From assembly GCF_016801865.2 (NCBI RefSeq), contig NC_068938.1:195890429-195954428 (forward strand): a stretch of 64,000 bases of DNA, written 5' to 3'. The position numbers and the translations under genes were made by a program. Under the pieces are notes generated by a model. That model was not told where the DNA came from. It searched no databases and worked only from the letters and a program-made list of their open reading frames with translations. Positions 33,564 through 45,898 of the stretch are shown in pieces; position 1 is the stretch's first letter; every line of letters begins with the position of its first letter. The stretch is from Culex pipiens pallens (lineage: Eukaryota; Arthropoda; Insecta; Diptera; Culicidae).

Positions 33564-33725
33564 TGAGAAATTATGGGAAAGTATAGACTGTATCAGACTT
33601 GGTTCATGCTGATACAAGTTGATAGTCAGACCCGGGTATTGGGTGGTGTTAGCTAACGCGCTGCTCCAACGACCTATTTAAGAATGACAAAGAGCCTGCA
33701 AGGGCCAGAAGAAACCTCAATCTAT
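33564..33725 (+). repeat. dispersed repeat, copy 1
   Basis: GAAATTATGGGAAAGTATA, TCAGACTTG, ATGCTGATACA and TTGGGTGGTGTTAGC recur in the same order and orientation at 55846-56060. Possibly a retroelement fragment; no coding match seen. Confidence 0.65.
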
Positions 33726-33854
33726 TTTCAGATTTCCAATAATCCTTACCGTTCCAGACCAATCCAATGATGCGAATTTGAATCTCATTTTTTTTTTATT
33801 TCAATACATTTGGGTTTAGTATTAAATATGTTGAATACTATAGTATGAAAATAG

Positions 33855-34115
33855 TACCGCACAATGGGGTGACTTGGATATGTTTAAGATTTTGTTGCAA
33901 ACGAATAATACGAAATAAATACAAACGGAATGGTATGGAACCATACTTAACTTAGTTTAAAAGTGAAATTATTCAAACAAAAATTGTTTTGTGAATTTTC
34001 CAAATGGAACATTCAAAGTAATCTTGGAATTGATCATGTTGACATAATAAACTCAATATGCACATTTTTAAGCTCCAATTTGTAAGAAACAGAGTGACTA
34101 TCAATGTCACCCCGG
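33855..34115. mobile_element. diverged copy of the CCGTAAACTGGGGTGAC MITE
   Basis: Begins TACCGCACAATGGGGTGACT and returns as CAATGTCACCCCGG near 34115, recalling 9664-9898 in size and termini but more decayed. Confidence 0.55.
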
Positions 34116-34214
34116 ATTTAAAAACAAAAATTTCAAAGGAAATTTCAATTCCGAATAACACCCTTTGAGTGAAATTATAAATCAAATGTTCATGCATTTT
34201 GTCAATAAATCGAT

Positions 34215-35290
34215 CAAATTAACAAATGCTGAAAAGTTTAACTTTTCAGCACCCATTTCAGTGCTGAAAAGTAAAACTTTTCAGCATTTATTTTGAAATG
34301 TTTCTTTTGTTGTTCTTTTTGGTACAAAAAGTAGGCCTTTTTGTCGTTCAAAAATGACAAGAATACTAAATAGTAGGGTGGGTACGTTTTTCAAAAAGTT
34401 CTCGGATCAAGTTTTAGTATGGTTCCCCCTGTAGGGGGAACGCTCCTACAGGTCTGGGAAAATCACGCGCCAACTTCTGGTATGGTCAGGCCTATGGGGA
34501 ATGGTCTGGAGAACACTTTTCCCGAAGAGAGCATGTGGATTCGTTGTCCCTAGACCTGGCGCATCGGCAAACAATCCGATGTCTCCGGAATCAACGGTTT
34601 TCCCTCAAAAAGCAACAAATTTTCCTTAGCATGCTATGAAAGCTCGATGAACACCGCGACGCCATACGTCAGGCAGCTACCACGTGGTTGAAATATTCGC
34701 AAAAAAATACAAATTTGCTATGCAAAGATTCTGAATTCGACTAAATAATATAAGGATTACTCGAAATGATCATTTTCTAGTTACCAGAAGGTTTGCAATT
34801 GAATATTCCAGCCATTTCTCACCCACGTGGTAGCTATCTGACATATGGCGTCGCGGTGTTCATCAAACTTTCATAGCATGCTAAGGAAAATTTGATGCTT
34901 TTTGAGGGAAAACCGTTGATTCCGGTGACATCGGATTGTTTGCCGATGCGCCAGGTCTAGGGACAACGAATCCACATGCTCTCTTCGGGAAAAGTGTTCT
35001 CCAGACCATTCCCCATAGGCCTGACCATACCAGAAGTTGGCGCGTGATTTTCCCAGACCTGTAGGAGCGTTTTAACAAAAAGTTCCAATTTCCCATAGTA
35101 ATTCCCATGTAAACTTTAACCCTGATGCGCGCAGCCATTTTACAGCCAAATGAGCTGATATTTGGCATGAAAGTCCCTATGGGCATGCCCTACAGGGGGA
35201 ACCATACTAAAACTTGATCCGAGAACTTTTTGAAAAACGTACCCACCCTACTAAATAGTTTCACGACAGAATTGCAAAAATTATTTTTTA
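34215..35290. mobile_element. ACTTTTCAGCAC-family element split by a palindromic element
   Basis: 34215-34373 (TTTAACTTTTCAGCACCCAT, GTAGGCCTTTTTGTCGTTCA) and 35251-35290 (TTTCACGACAGAATTGCAAA) line up, in reverse, with contiguous sequence at 15670-15830. The intervening 34374-35250 is therefore a later insertion. Confidence 0.75.
34374..35250. mobile_element. 877-bp palindromic element with 8-bp TSD (hAT-like)
   Basis: Termini TAGGGTGGGTACG and CGTACCCACCCTA are flanked by an exact 8-bp duplication CTAAATAG at 34366-34373 and 35251-35258. Nearly the whole element is an inverted repeat: ATGGTTCCCCCTGTAGGGGG, CCTAGACCTGGCGCATCGGC and GACGCCATACGTCAG all return inverted, centred near 34760. 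An 8-bp duplication suggests hAT-like mobilisation. No transposase. Confidence 0.85.
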
Positions 35291-35870
35291 AATATTTGTT
35301 CATTTTGTTCGATATTTTTACAAAAAAATAGAGAATACAGGCCCCAAATTCCTTATTTACGTTGAAGAACGTCTACTCGAAGGTACTGGGTTTTCATTAA
35401 AAAAGGGATATTGCGTGTGATTTTAAACGCGTATATCTTCCTTCAGACAAATCAAAATTGCACGATCTTGATTCGTTTATTTCAAAATTTATCAAGCAAT
35501 TTTCTATTAAACTTTGAACATTGGAGAAATGGTTTTAAAATTGAAACAATTAAATTTCTAAAATTCAGATCATTTGCAAGCAAAATGAGCACTTCTCTAA
35601 CATAGACGAGAAGGTCGAGTACCTAGAATGCATAACATTTTAAAGGAAATCCAGCACTTACCAAACACAGTATTGAATTTCTAGTGCCAAAAAAATCTGG
35701 ATAAATGTGCAAAAAGTGCTGAAAAAAACTATTTTTTGCAACTTGTTGCATGAACCACTATTTCAAGAAAAAAAAGAGAATTCAAAATGTTTTAAAATAT
35801 TCAACACAGTTGAAAAATGATTTAAATATAACATGTAGGAATGGTGGCAGATTTTGTGTAAAAAACCCGA
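35291..35870. other. intron; repeat fragments
   Basis: 35690-35770 contains AGTGCTGAAAAA and TTTTGCAACTTGTTGCATGA, an end of the ACTTTTCAGCAC family. The rest is unmatched AT-rich sequence. Confidence 0.5.
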
Positions 35871-35877
35871 TTTAATC

Positions 35878-37228
35878 CCACCAGAGGTGAGATAAAGCCT
35901 TTCTTACTAAAGAATTTAACTTCTTTCAATTCATAACATCGACTTGATACAAAAAATCTTATGATGAAACCAAGGTATTATTAATGATGTGTTTTCCAAA
36001 AGAATATGTTTAATCGTAAAAATTCTTAATCAAACAAGCGTTTATGACAAAGGCGAGCGTAGCAAGCATCCCATGCGCCAGTGACGACGCACACTGCGGT
36101 TTTGGTTTTCTAGTTTTAATACGAGCCCAAAAACCGAACAAAGCAGGCGCAAAGCAAAACCGAGGAACAAGTTAAACGCGTGTGCAGCACAGTGCAGGGA
36201 AGCTTGCCATTCAGTGTATGATATGATACCTTACATGTTGAAGATATCATCGGTAGACAAGCTACTACAAACGAGTATAAGTCGAGCCAAAGCATATATG
36301 CGCCAGCATTCTCGCGCCAGTATTCGAAGCTCAACTTGACAACTTGTCGACTTGGCGACGAAGCGTCGAAAATCAATGCAGTGTGATTTTTTGGCGATTT
36401 TTCCGATTAATATTCATGCTGTATCGTCTTATTTACGAAGATGAAAATGACGTCCAGCCATAAAGTAAAACCTATACCTTTCTTTAGTAAGAAAGGCAAA
36501 AAGTAAATCGTTCTAAAAGTTGTTCGGGATTGCCAATCGATGTCAAATTTGTTTCAGATGCTCACTCATGGTCTGTACTATGAATGTAGGAAGAAATTTC
36601 AGACAAAATTAGAAACGAAAAATGTTGGCGAAGGTCACCAGGTGGGTTTTTACCATTTTTAAGGGATTTTTTTTCTTATGGTAGGTTAGTCAAACGGCTC
36701 TAACTCCAGAACCATATGATGAATCTGGATGAAAATTTGGGAGGTTGTAGAGCTCGAAAAATGCAATTTTTGAGATAAATAAAAGATATGAAAATGATTT
36801 TTTTTTACCATATTTTCATTTGAAAACTGTGTATTTTGTTGAAAAGTCTATCCACATCCGAAAACAGATGGATATTTCGAAATTTGAGCGGCAACTCGCC
36901 CAAGTTCAGCACACTAGCTTTCATCTGCATTCAGAAGAATCAAAATCGGATTCAGGGGAGCTGAGAACGACGCGACACAAAATTTGGTATGATTTTACCA
37001 CATACGAACATCACTCGATTTCCACGGAATTTATTTTCTCAAAATTCGAGGGTTGGAGATAGACGAGTTCTGTCAAGATGAATCGATAGAGCGTCGAAAA
37101 TCAATACAGTGTGATTTTTTGGCGATTTTTCCTATTAATATTCATGCTGTATCGTCTTATTTACGAAGATGAAAATGACGTCCAGCCATAAAGTGAAACC
37201 TATACCTTTCTTTAGTAAGAAAGGCAAA
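35878..37228. mobile_element. repeat element with CTTTCTTACTAAAGA ends and internal duplication
   Basis: Starts with AAAGCCTTTCTTACTAAAGA and ends with its inverse, TCTTTAGTAAGAAAGGC, which appears twice (about 36482-36500 and 37210-37228). The 140 bp before each end (GTGTGATTTTTTGGCGATTT, TGCTGTATCGTCTTATTTAC, GACGTCCAGCCATAAAGT) are direct repeats, 36358-36500 and 37086-37228. Either two elements share a left end or one has a duplicated right end. Minus-strand frame 36376-36116 has no recognisable domain. Confidence 0.65.
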
Positions 37229-37857
37229 AATGTGTAGTTTTAGGTCAGGATAATTTTCATTAGTTTCTGCAGATTTCCATACTTTTACATATTGTTTTAG
37301 CAAAATTACTCAAAAACAGGTAGAAGGTAGAGGATTTAGAATCCTACAATTTCTAAATCAATTAAGTTCAATTTAATTTAATTTATGCAAATAGTTTGTT
37401 TTTGCTTTAAAAAAAACACATTTTTGATTATATTTCCTGATTTGAAAAAAAAAACTTTTTAACATCGTGAATCTTTATGTTGTTGGAAACAGAAAAATCT
37501 CAAAACAACTTAATAAATTCTCGTTTATTTTATTTATCATTATTTGACAATTATGGTATTTACATTTTTATGAATGATATGAGACATTTAAGGCTACCAA
37601 CTCTTGCTAAGCATAAATCCGTACACTTTGCTGATATGACACCATGGTATAACAAAAACTGTCAATGAATTATTTAGATAAATTAAATTAAATAAATTTG
37701 AGAATTAAAAATAAAAACTGTCTCGTTTTTACAGCTAACAAATTTTACAAAATGCTATCAGAGTGCTTATGACTTGCACGTTTAAAAGTATTCATAAAAT
37801 AAAGCGTGATTTGAATCAAATAATTATGTTCTTAAATTTTTTTTTGTTAAGGCCCGG
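37229..37857. other. intron, no feature
   Basis: AT-rich. A 63-codon frame at 37477-37668 has no recognisable domain. Confidence 0.35.
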
Positions 37858-38030
37858 TATGCTCTTCGAATGAAAGGGGGTCAAGAAACAACTTTACGAA
37901 CGGCAGGACAAAAGAGAGGGAACGTTTTCTTGGGGCTTTTCTTCACCCTCTCTGGCTTGCTTTTGCTACCGCTGCTGCCCATTTGAATTTTTTCTTGACC
38001 GCTTCTTCCGAAGTGCATACCTTACATAAA
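37858..38030. mobile_element. intact copy of the MITE disrupted at 7598-9365
   Basis: Ends GGTATGCTCTTCGAATGAAA and its near complement GCACTTCGGAAGAAG...; GGTCAAGAAA and TTTTCTTGACC pair just inside. The interior GTTTTCTTGGGGCTTTTCTT is shared with 9270. It serves as the empty-site reference for the retrotransposon insertion at 7656-9243. Confidence 0.8.
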
Positions 38031-38690
38031 CATTTAAAAGTTTACGAAATGTCAAGTTTGATTTTACGAATAATATCGTTCTAAGTGTTTTCACGAACAC
38101 TTTTCCAGAGTTTTTTTTTATTGAAAGGTGAAGCACAACAGTTTATAGGACCTTTAAAAAAACTCTAGATTTGTTAATTCAAATGTTCAAATGTATTCAC
38201 AAGTTTTAGAAAGTTATTGGAAATGGATAAATATATTTAGTAAAGAATTTCTAATAGAACAATTCTAGAGTTTTTTTAAAAGGTTCTATCAACATATGAA
38301 AGACAATAGTTCAAAAACTCTAGAATTATTGATAATCAAGTTTGAATTGAGGAAACCCCGGAAAACTCTCCCTTTTTAAATCAAACTCACAGAAAAATAA
38401 AAATTTCTAGTGAACAAAAGCTTCGACCAAATCAAAAACCAATTCAATGATTAAAAAGTTGTCAAAATTCCGTACAAATCCGTATTATGCGTAAAATTCC
38501 CTACAAAAATTCCGGCCTGTTAAAAATCCGCGAAGAGGTTCGAAAATCCGTATGGTAAGGAAAAAATCCGTACAGTTGGTAGCCTTAGACATGATCATAT
38601 AACCTTAGAAATCTATGAATAAAAACGTAAATTAATCCTTGCATTCATAAAGTGAATACACTACAAAGCCTCAAAAATGTCTATTAATAA
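38031..38690. repeat. degenerate hairpin sequence (ACTCTAGA family)
   Basis: About 38110-38345 contains several ACTCTAGA/TCTAGAGT strings and TTTATAGGACCTTTAAAAAA, recalling the family at 56820-57100. Limits are unclear. Confidence 0.35.
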
Positions 38691-39960
38691 CAGTTATTTC
38701 CATTATTTGCTGAGATATGGTCATTAGAAAATGATAGGTTGTTTTGGTGAGACTTCAATTTTCGTGTTTCTTTTTCTTAAAGCGGCTATCTCAGCAACCC
38801 GAGGTCCAATCTTCAATGTCTCTTAGACAATTTTATAGTAAATTTTCTGAACTTTTCAAAAAATATATTTTTAGAAACGGTCACCCATGGTCACTATTTT
38901 CAAAAATTGAAAAGCTGCAAATATTTCGCTAAAATCAAACTATCGGTGGCTATATCTTGAAAACGGAGCCCTTTATCAAAAAATCTGTACAGTACTTTTC
39001 GATTGCAAATTCAATTTTGCATTAAAAAATAATGTCTAACTTGTTTTTGCATGAAACTTCGATTTTCTTTTCCAAGGATCACTATTTTTCCAAAAATTCA
39101 TAACTCGGCGGCAGATTTTTGACCATTTTTCTCTATGGCTCAAAAGTTGCGATTTTTTTGAGAAATTGAGTTTTCGTGAAAAAAAAAGTTGATTAAAAAA
39201 TCTGCAATTTTTTTCCGTGTACCTGTTTTTTTTTCTCAAAAGTCCTCAACAATACCTACAACTTTGCCGAAGACACAAAATTGTTCAGAAAATTCACTCA
39301 AAAGTTACAGCTGTTTGAATATTTATATACCATTTTTGTATGGCCAGCAGCCAAAATTGTATGGAGACTTGTATTGGTCAACCAATGACACAAAATACCT
39401 TTTTTTGGTCATAGGAAAGGCCCCCACAAAGTTTGAGCCAAATCAAAAAATACAAATAAAATCCATTTCCGGTTTTGGTAGAGAATTGCTCTAATAACTT
39501 TTGATAGGATTGTCAGTTCTTCAATCTTTTGGGCTTGTTGGAAAGGTCTTTTGTTTACCTATCCAACGATAAATCGCATGATAGATCTGGACACCTTTTT
39601 CATCAAAATATTTGAGATCCAGCCTCCAAAAAAGTGTATAAATAACACTTAAGTGCTGATAACTTTTCATAGGGTTGTCAGATCTTCAATCTTTTGAACG
39701 CGTTGGAAAGGTCTTTATACCTTTCTAAAAATGTGTATCAAGACGGGGTTTCTTACAAAAACCATCCTTTTTACAATCTTTCAAAGTTAAGCTAAAATTG
39801 TTTTTAAGCATAACTTTTGAAGTACTTTTCTAAACTTCATAATATTAACTAGGGTCTTGTGGAACGGTCCAAATCGGTTCAGCCAGTCCGGAAAAAATCG
39901 TGTGCATATTTTTCGGTGCACGGACTCACATCCAGACACAGGCATTTGTTCAGAATTTGA
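38690..39960. mobile_element. copy of the TTGCTGAGATAT / CAACAATACCTACAACTTTG repeat family
   Basis: Phrases such as CAGCAACCCGAGGTCCAATC, CGATTGCAAATTCAATTTTG and CCTCAACAATACCTACAACT recur at 57230-58100. 39500-39960 adds GGAAAGGTCTT strings and GGTGCACGGACTCACATCCA, which read like a separate dispersed repeat joined to it. Confidence 0.65.
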
Positions 39961-40900
39961 TTCTAAGTCGATAGGTATACATGAAGGTGGGTCTACGAGG
40001 TCGAATAAAGAATTTCATTTTTCGAGTGATTTTATAGCCAAATATAGAATTACGAGAACTTCCCATTGTCCGATTTCTCAATCATATTTTGAATATTTGT
40101 AAATTTTATTTAATTTCGTGTTATTACATTAATAAAAGTATTGTATATTTGAAATCCTTTTAAAGTGAGGAATGTTGACCTTTTTTTTAAAAAAAATGAC
40201 AAAATGCTATTTATTCCTGGAAAAGTCTGGAAAAAGGTGCGAATTCTAAAATGGGATTTCAGTGTCCAACTATCAATTGAACCAACGAAAAAAACATTCG
40301 CACGCTTCATAACTAGGGAACGAATTGTAATTGATCCTTTACGATAATATCGTCTCACTACACGGTTCCAAGCCGATACATATTTACGACATAATTAAAG
40401 ACCATCAAACGGCTGACACTTTTTTTTCTCGTAGCAAAATCACCCCATCAAAATCGCCAATCGACACGGTGTGCGGTTACTATGGTGATGAAGTAATGTG
40501 TCCGTCCAAACAAGATTCCACCTGAGATGCGGTCATATGTAAATTTAAAGAGTCTTTTCCTTCACGCCGCTGCTGGCGGTGGCCCTCCAAATCGATTGTC
40601 CGTGGCAGGATTTGACGCGTCGTAAGCGAATTAACCCTTTCAAGTCTGGATTTTTCTAAGGTTTTTTAGATTATAGGCTAGTTTCGGATATTTTGATTTT
40701 TGAAGGCCTAAAAGGGTCACGCAAAGATTTGAGCACTTTTTCACTAAGGGCAACATTGATCACAGCAAACCATGATGTTACAGCACAGAAAAAAAGGCAC
40801 CGAGAAAGATCGCCATTAAAATTAACGCATAACGGTTTCTACGATTTTTGCCACTTTTTCAGTCAAAATCTCACGCCCATGTGCGTAACATGCGTCGAAG
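39961..40900. other. intron, unmatched
   Basis: Starts as the tail of the repeat (CATGAAGGTGGGTCTACGAG). The remainder has no matched repeat and no supported coding frame. Confidence 0.35.
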
Positions 40901-43900
40901 GGGGAAATTAAAATTTTAAATTTTTCGCGCCGCCCGATTCAGCATGTTGTTGTGGTCGTACTACCTTGACGTACGTGCATTTTTATGGAAATTTAAATAG
41001 CAAAAGTTGTTCCGGTCAGATAAGGTATTTTGGCACAGTTGGCAAGTCTGATAAAATTATCGCATTTTTATGGAACTTTATTGGATACTGTTTGTGACAA
41101 GACAGCACGATCTCGCCGAAGTGTGAGTGATATAAACCACAATCCTCCAACACAGTTGCTATCGCGAATCATAAACCGTACGATTAGCATAAGACGCAAT
41201 GCAATGTTTTCAAATCTGCGCTGGTGTGAGAGCTGACATTTCCCAAACAAAGCCCTCTTTTGTTCACTGTTCAATGAGCATGTCTCAAGGGGTTAAGATA
41301 AATGAGCTCCGCGACATAAGTTTTTGCGTCACTTTTGCTTTTCATTCTGTACATGGTTGCTAAGATAAAATATGATTAAAATGACACAACGCCATAATGG
41401 CGGCTGCTATAAAGTTCGGCTCGTCGTGCCTCAAATAGAACAAGCGAAAGTGAAATTTTGATTCGAATTCTACCCCGCAAACTAAGTTATTCGGAATAGA
41501 AAACAGTTTCTAGCTAAAATATGCGCAAACATTAACGGCACCAGCGGTGACGTAAGGTTTGTTTTGTTTACACGAAATCGTCGATGTGATTGACCTTTCA
41601 GCCAGATGGGGTTATTTGTCGAAAATGGAACATTTTTGTTATGATTGGATGAAAGTTGTTAAACTGCAATTTGATATTTAAAAATAATTGTAGCAAACTC
41701 AACTTTTTTTTAAAACGCCTCACCAAAAATGGTCACCAAAATAAACCGCAACCAAAACCAGGTGTCGCTGACCAGGCGTTTTACCCAGATTTGGGTGCGC
41801 GCGGCGCGGTGTGACGAAAATTAAGCGAAAAACAAAATGTAAGCAAAACAACACGATTGTTTGCCGTCACACCTTGGCTTGATTGCGTTTTGATTGGGGA
41901 GTTTTAAAATCAAAAGCTTTGTCACGACGGCGAAATTTAAACCGCGGCGGTCATGCAACTCTACTTCGCCGGCAATGCTAATTCGGGATTGGATTGGGTT
42001 GACTTTGGCAGTTTTGGAGGACCTTGAACTTCCTTTGTTTGTATCGTTTTGTTGACAAATGTCGTTTTTGAATTTTAAATAGTTTTGCTGGAAAATAGTA
42101 TTTTCTAAATTTCGTATTTTTTTGACAAAGTCAATAAAATCAAAAGTAAATTTAAAAAATATCTTATGATTGAAAATTTAAATATATAGTTTCATTGCAG
42201 CTATTGAAAAGTAGGCCGTGATAAAAATTATAAGGGCATTTCAAAACAAATAAGTAAAACGGCTCAAAAATAATTACATCAGGGGTGATAAATTTACACC
42301 CCCAGAGCGACAAACAGTACCAACAGCTTTGGAGGTCTTCGGGCTTATCGTAATTTAAACACAAGACAAGCGCCCCCGAAGAGCGTCCTCAACGCAGAAT
42401 GAATGCTAATTCTGTTACTGCGAATGGAGGTGAATTAATTGCGATATGAAAACAAATATTGGGACATTTTGTAAACGTGTATTAATTGAGTATTAAGGAG
42501 CCATTACACTACGGCAATCAAACTAGCACTTTTTGACAGTTTGCCAGATTGCCTGGATTTGTTTGTACAAACGTCAACCTGCATACATTTTGCCTTGTTT
42601 GCGAGCTTGGCAAACTGTCAAACACAAAAAAGTGCGAATTTGTTTGTTTGTTTGCGGTAGTGTAATGGCTCCTTTACTAATTTAAAAGATAAATAAATTT
42701 AACGATTCAGAAACCCTGATTTTCCCCATTTTAATGATTATACTTTCCCATAATTTCGCTGTCGGCCGGCGGATCATTTTTTAGAAGATAAAAATTATGG
42801 CAAAATTGCCCTGTCACGCCACGTGACGGTGACTCACAAAAGAAGGCGACGTGATTGTAGCGTGAGCGCACGCGCAGCTAGTTTCAACTATTATCGCACA
42901 GCAAATGACAGTTTTCCAGGGCACAAAATTGCGGGTACCATCATCGGCAGGTAGTGGCAATTTGTGCAAATTTACGACCTAGTAAAGAAGATCACCGATT
43001 ATGGCAATTAAGTTTTGATATGAGTTGAAATTTATTTAAAACCATTTTTTCCTAAAAATTGCCGATTTTTTTGCTTTTTAGCACGGTTTCCTGGTTATGA
43101 TTTATGGACAAAGATTACTATCAAGCTGAATCACGATTAAATGCTAATTGAAAGGGAGCGATTTGCCCACCCATCAAAAACCTTTCAAAAACTTCCCAAC
43201 AAGATAGCAACATCTACGATATGATAACAACAATAGCATGACGACAGTACATTCATCAACCACTCACTTATCTCACTGTAATATGTCTACTATAAACGAG
43301 CAGCCAGATTAGATACATCTATAGCAACAAGACCTAAATTGTGCACAATCAACCCTGGGAAATCGCCATCCGAGTCAGAGCTGAACGTAGCTAAACACGC
43401 GGAAAATTTAGACATCACTCGCGATTCTTTGATAAAATGTATTAAGAGCTCTACAACTTGCCCTAAACGGCATGACAGCTGCGGAATCTGCAGATAGAAT
43501 TCGCTCAAGTTTCTATCTTGTTACGAGAATTTGCAACCCCCCCGCATGATATCGAATCAAGTGCTGCTTTTATTAGCCCATTATAGCACAATTAAGGCTA
43601 ATTTACTCAATCCGGCGTGGTCGCAGCAGCGCATTGAGACTCAGACTTTCCCCTTCTCGATTGACGTGAGAATTCGTGCGGCAAAAACCGGGTTTTGCGT
43701 CTGATAACCCACTGACCTTTAGGGGAACGTCACCCACGCGCCATAATGGCGGAGGCGCATCTGCCTGTTCGTTTTATGGCATGCACGGCGAAGGTGAAGA
43801 CGCCGTCGCGTCGAAACAAATATAAACAAGTCTTGAGATTGGGGCAGACCGTCGACGTTGTACTCTTTTGTCACCGTAACTTTTGTTTTAAATCAGAAAT

Positions 43901-45259
43901 TTTGCTATAAAAAGTAATCGGAAAACTTCAAACTCAACCTTAAGTTGTTTAAAGGCAATTGCGTCAAGATACCACGGACTGACCTGACAGTTTAAGAGGC
44001 GACTCTTTTTTTATCGCATGGTCAATCGGTCACCCATATGACATGCGTGCAGCGCTGCATTTAAAGTCGTTTTTGGGGCCGTTACCTTGGCCTGCGATAG
44101 AAGACGAGTTGGCGCTCGTTCCGATGATAAACGTAGTTTTAAAGCCGATTTGACGTCACTGCTGTTAATCGTGCACGTTGCCATAAAACTCGCTCGTTTG
44201 ACAGCTAGCGCGCCATAATGGCGCTCTAAAACGCCGCACGCGCGCTCCGTCATTAGAATTCGCATTTTGTCTCAATTTTGATGAAGGTTATAAAGTATAA
44301 ACGTTTGTTTGTTTATTTTTTTGTGTTGTTAACACCGATTGTGCGATCTTGCATCGTTGTCTACGTGCAACAAGTGGGCATTCTGGCACACTTGTGTCGG
44401 GTGTTGTCCTCTTCAAAACTGGATTTTGAATAACCAATGAGACCCTGGCGGTGTCATCGTCTTGCGATAGACGCGTCCGGCCTTGAAAAGCTGCTCAAGA
44501 ATTGAACACTTGTGCACTTTTTGTACATTTTACGCGTTTTGAATAAATTATGGTTTGTTGACCTATTTTTAAAATTTTCCAATTTTGAATTCAAATAAAC
44601 CTTTTGCTTGTTTTTTCGTCTTTTCAATCTCAAAGTTAATTTTGTTATGAAACATTCGCATCTGTTTCTACCTTTTCTCAATTTGTTAATTAAAACGTTG
44701 ATTAAAACCTTTGCTATAAGCCTTTCCTATGAAGATCTGTCTACTAAACTAGTTCGTGGCTGGATTCGGCATTTGGCCGACTGACTTACATAAGTCGCGG
44801 ATGGAGAAGAAATGATTGGCGCGCGAAAAATTCAAAGCCACCGAGGTCTGATGACTTTATCTGCATTAAAAAACGAGCATGTGTTCAAATGCACGAGATG
44901 CGGCGACAATGCCGGGCATTTTTGTGCACTTTTTTCTCACTTCCGACGTTTGGAATTGCTTTGAGATGGAATGCTAAAAGCCCTGGCCTGGCTAGAAAGA
45001 TTGGCGCAGATTGAGCCGTCGATGCGCTTTGTTTCTGTGGCGATCCTGAGGTGGGCTTTGTCACCATGGATGTACCCGTCGGTGAATTTACTTAGCTCGA
45101 AACAGATGTCTAGACTGTTTGTATAATGTGGAATTTAAATCTCTGAGACAGAATTTTAAGCAAAGATTATATGAACATTTATTCCCAGAATCATTGAAGC
45201 AATAATATTAAATAAAAAGTTTACGTTATCATTATTTGAAAATGAATTACAGGGAAATT
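40901..45259. promoter_or_regulatory. transposon-poor, CpG-richer intronic block; candidate cis-regulatory region
   Basis: Apart from one small MITE (42496-42673) this 4.4 kb lacks the repeats that fill the rest of the intron and has many CG dinucleotides. The 13-mer CGCCATAATGGCG, an inverted pair of GCCAT cores, occurs exactly at 41390-41402, 43739-43751 and 44211-44223 with unrelated flanks. TGCGCGCGGCGC at 41796-41807 resembles a metal-response element, and GGTGACTCAC near 42828 holds an AP-1-like TGACTCA. No coding frame is convincing. A regulatory function is inferred. Confidence 0.4.
42496..42673. mobile_element. 178-bp MITE, PIF/Harbinger-like (TTA TSD)
   Basis: Ends AGGAGCCATTACACTACGGC and its complement with one mismatch, flanked by TTA at 42493-42495 and 42674-42676. 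Internal TTTGACAGTTTGCC / GGCAAACTGTCAAA form a second inverted pair. Confidence 0.9.
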
Positions 45260-45898
45260 TTTCCCAGTAATTTCTTGAGCAATGTTTTTTGTTGTTATTT
45301 CATCAAAACATAAGTTTCGGGTTCCCTAAATAGGTTTTTTCCTCATTTTTTTCAAAATCATCTGGAAACATCATATTTATTTGTGTATTTCAAAACTGGA
45401 CCAAACGTGGATTTGTAGCAAATATCATCCCGAATGAATTTGTAGAATAAACAATACTGTTACATCAAATCTCTGCATAGTTACACCAATTTTAGTATAG
45501 AGAAAGCTGAATTTTTTTTTAAATTCTGCGATATTTATTCCCTTTTGTCCTACTTCGCTACTTCGATCATTTTCAGGATGACAAATAAAAAATCCTGAGT
45601 TGGATTTTCATCTTATCTTATTGTGGAAAAATAGCGTTGACCCATTCTTGAACTTCTTACAAAATTCGGCTGAGCGACGTAATTTTATTGTTGAATAAAA
45701 ATGTTATATTCACAATGTTCCAATACATACAACAATTTCCTACCCAAACGGCATGTCCAAACTCGGATCGGCTTCACCTTTTTGGGGATTCTCTACCCAA
45801 AATAGTGCAATACATAATTTTCGTTCGACAATTTTGACGATTTGCAAAAAAGCACATATTTCCTTAACAATAACTTGACACCGTTTCAACCAATTATC

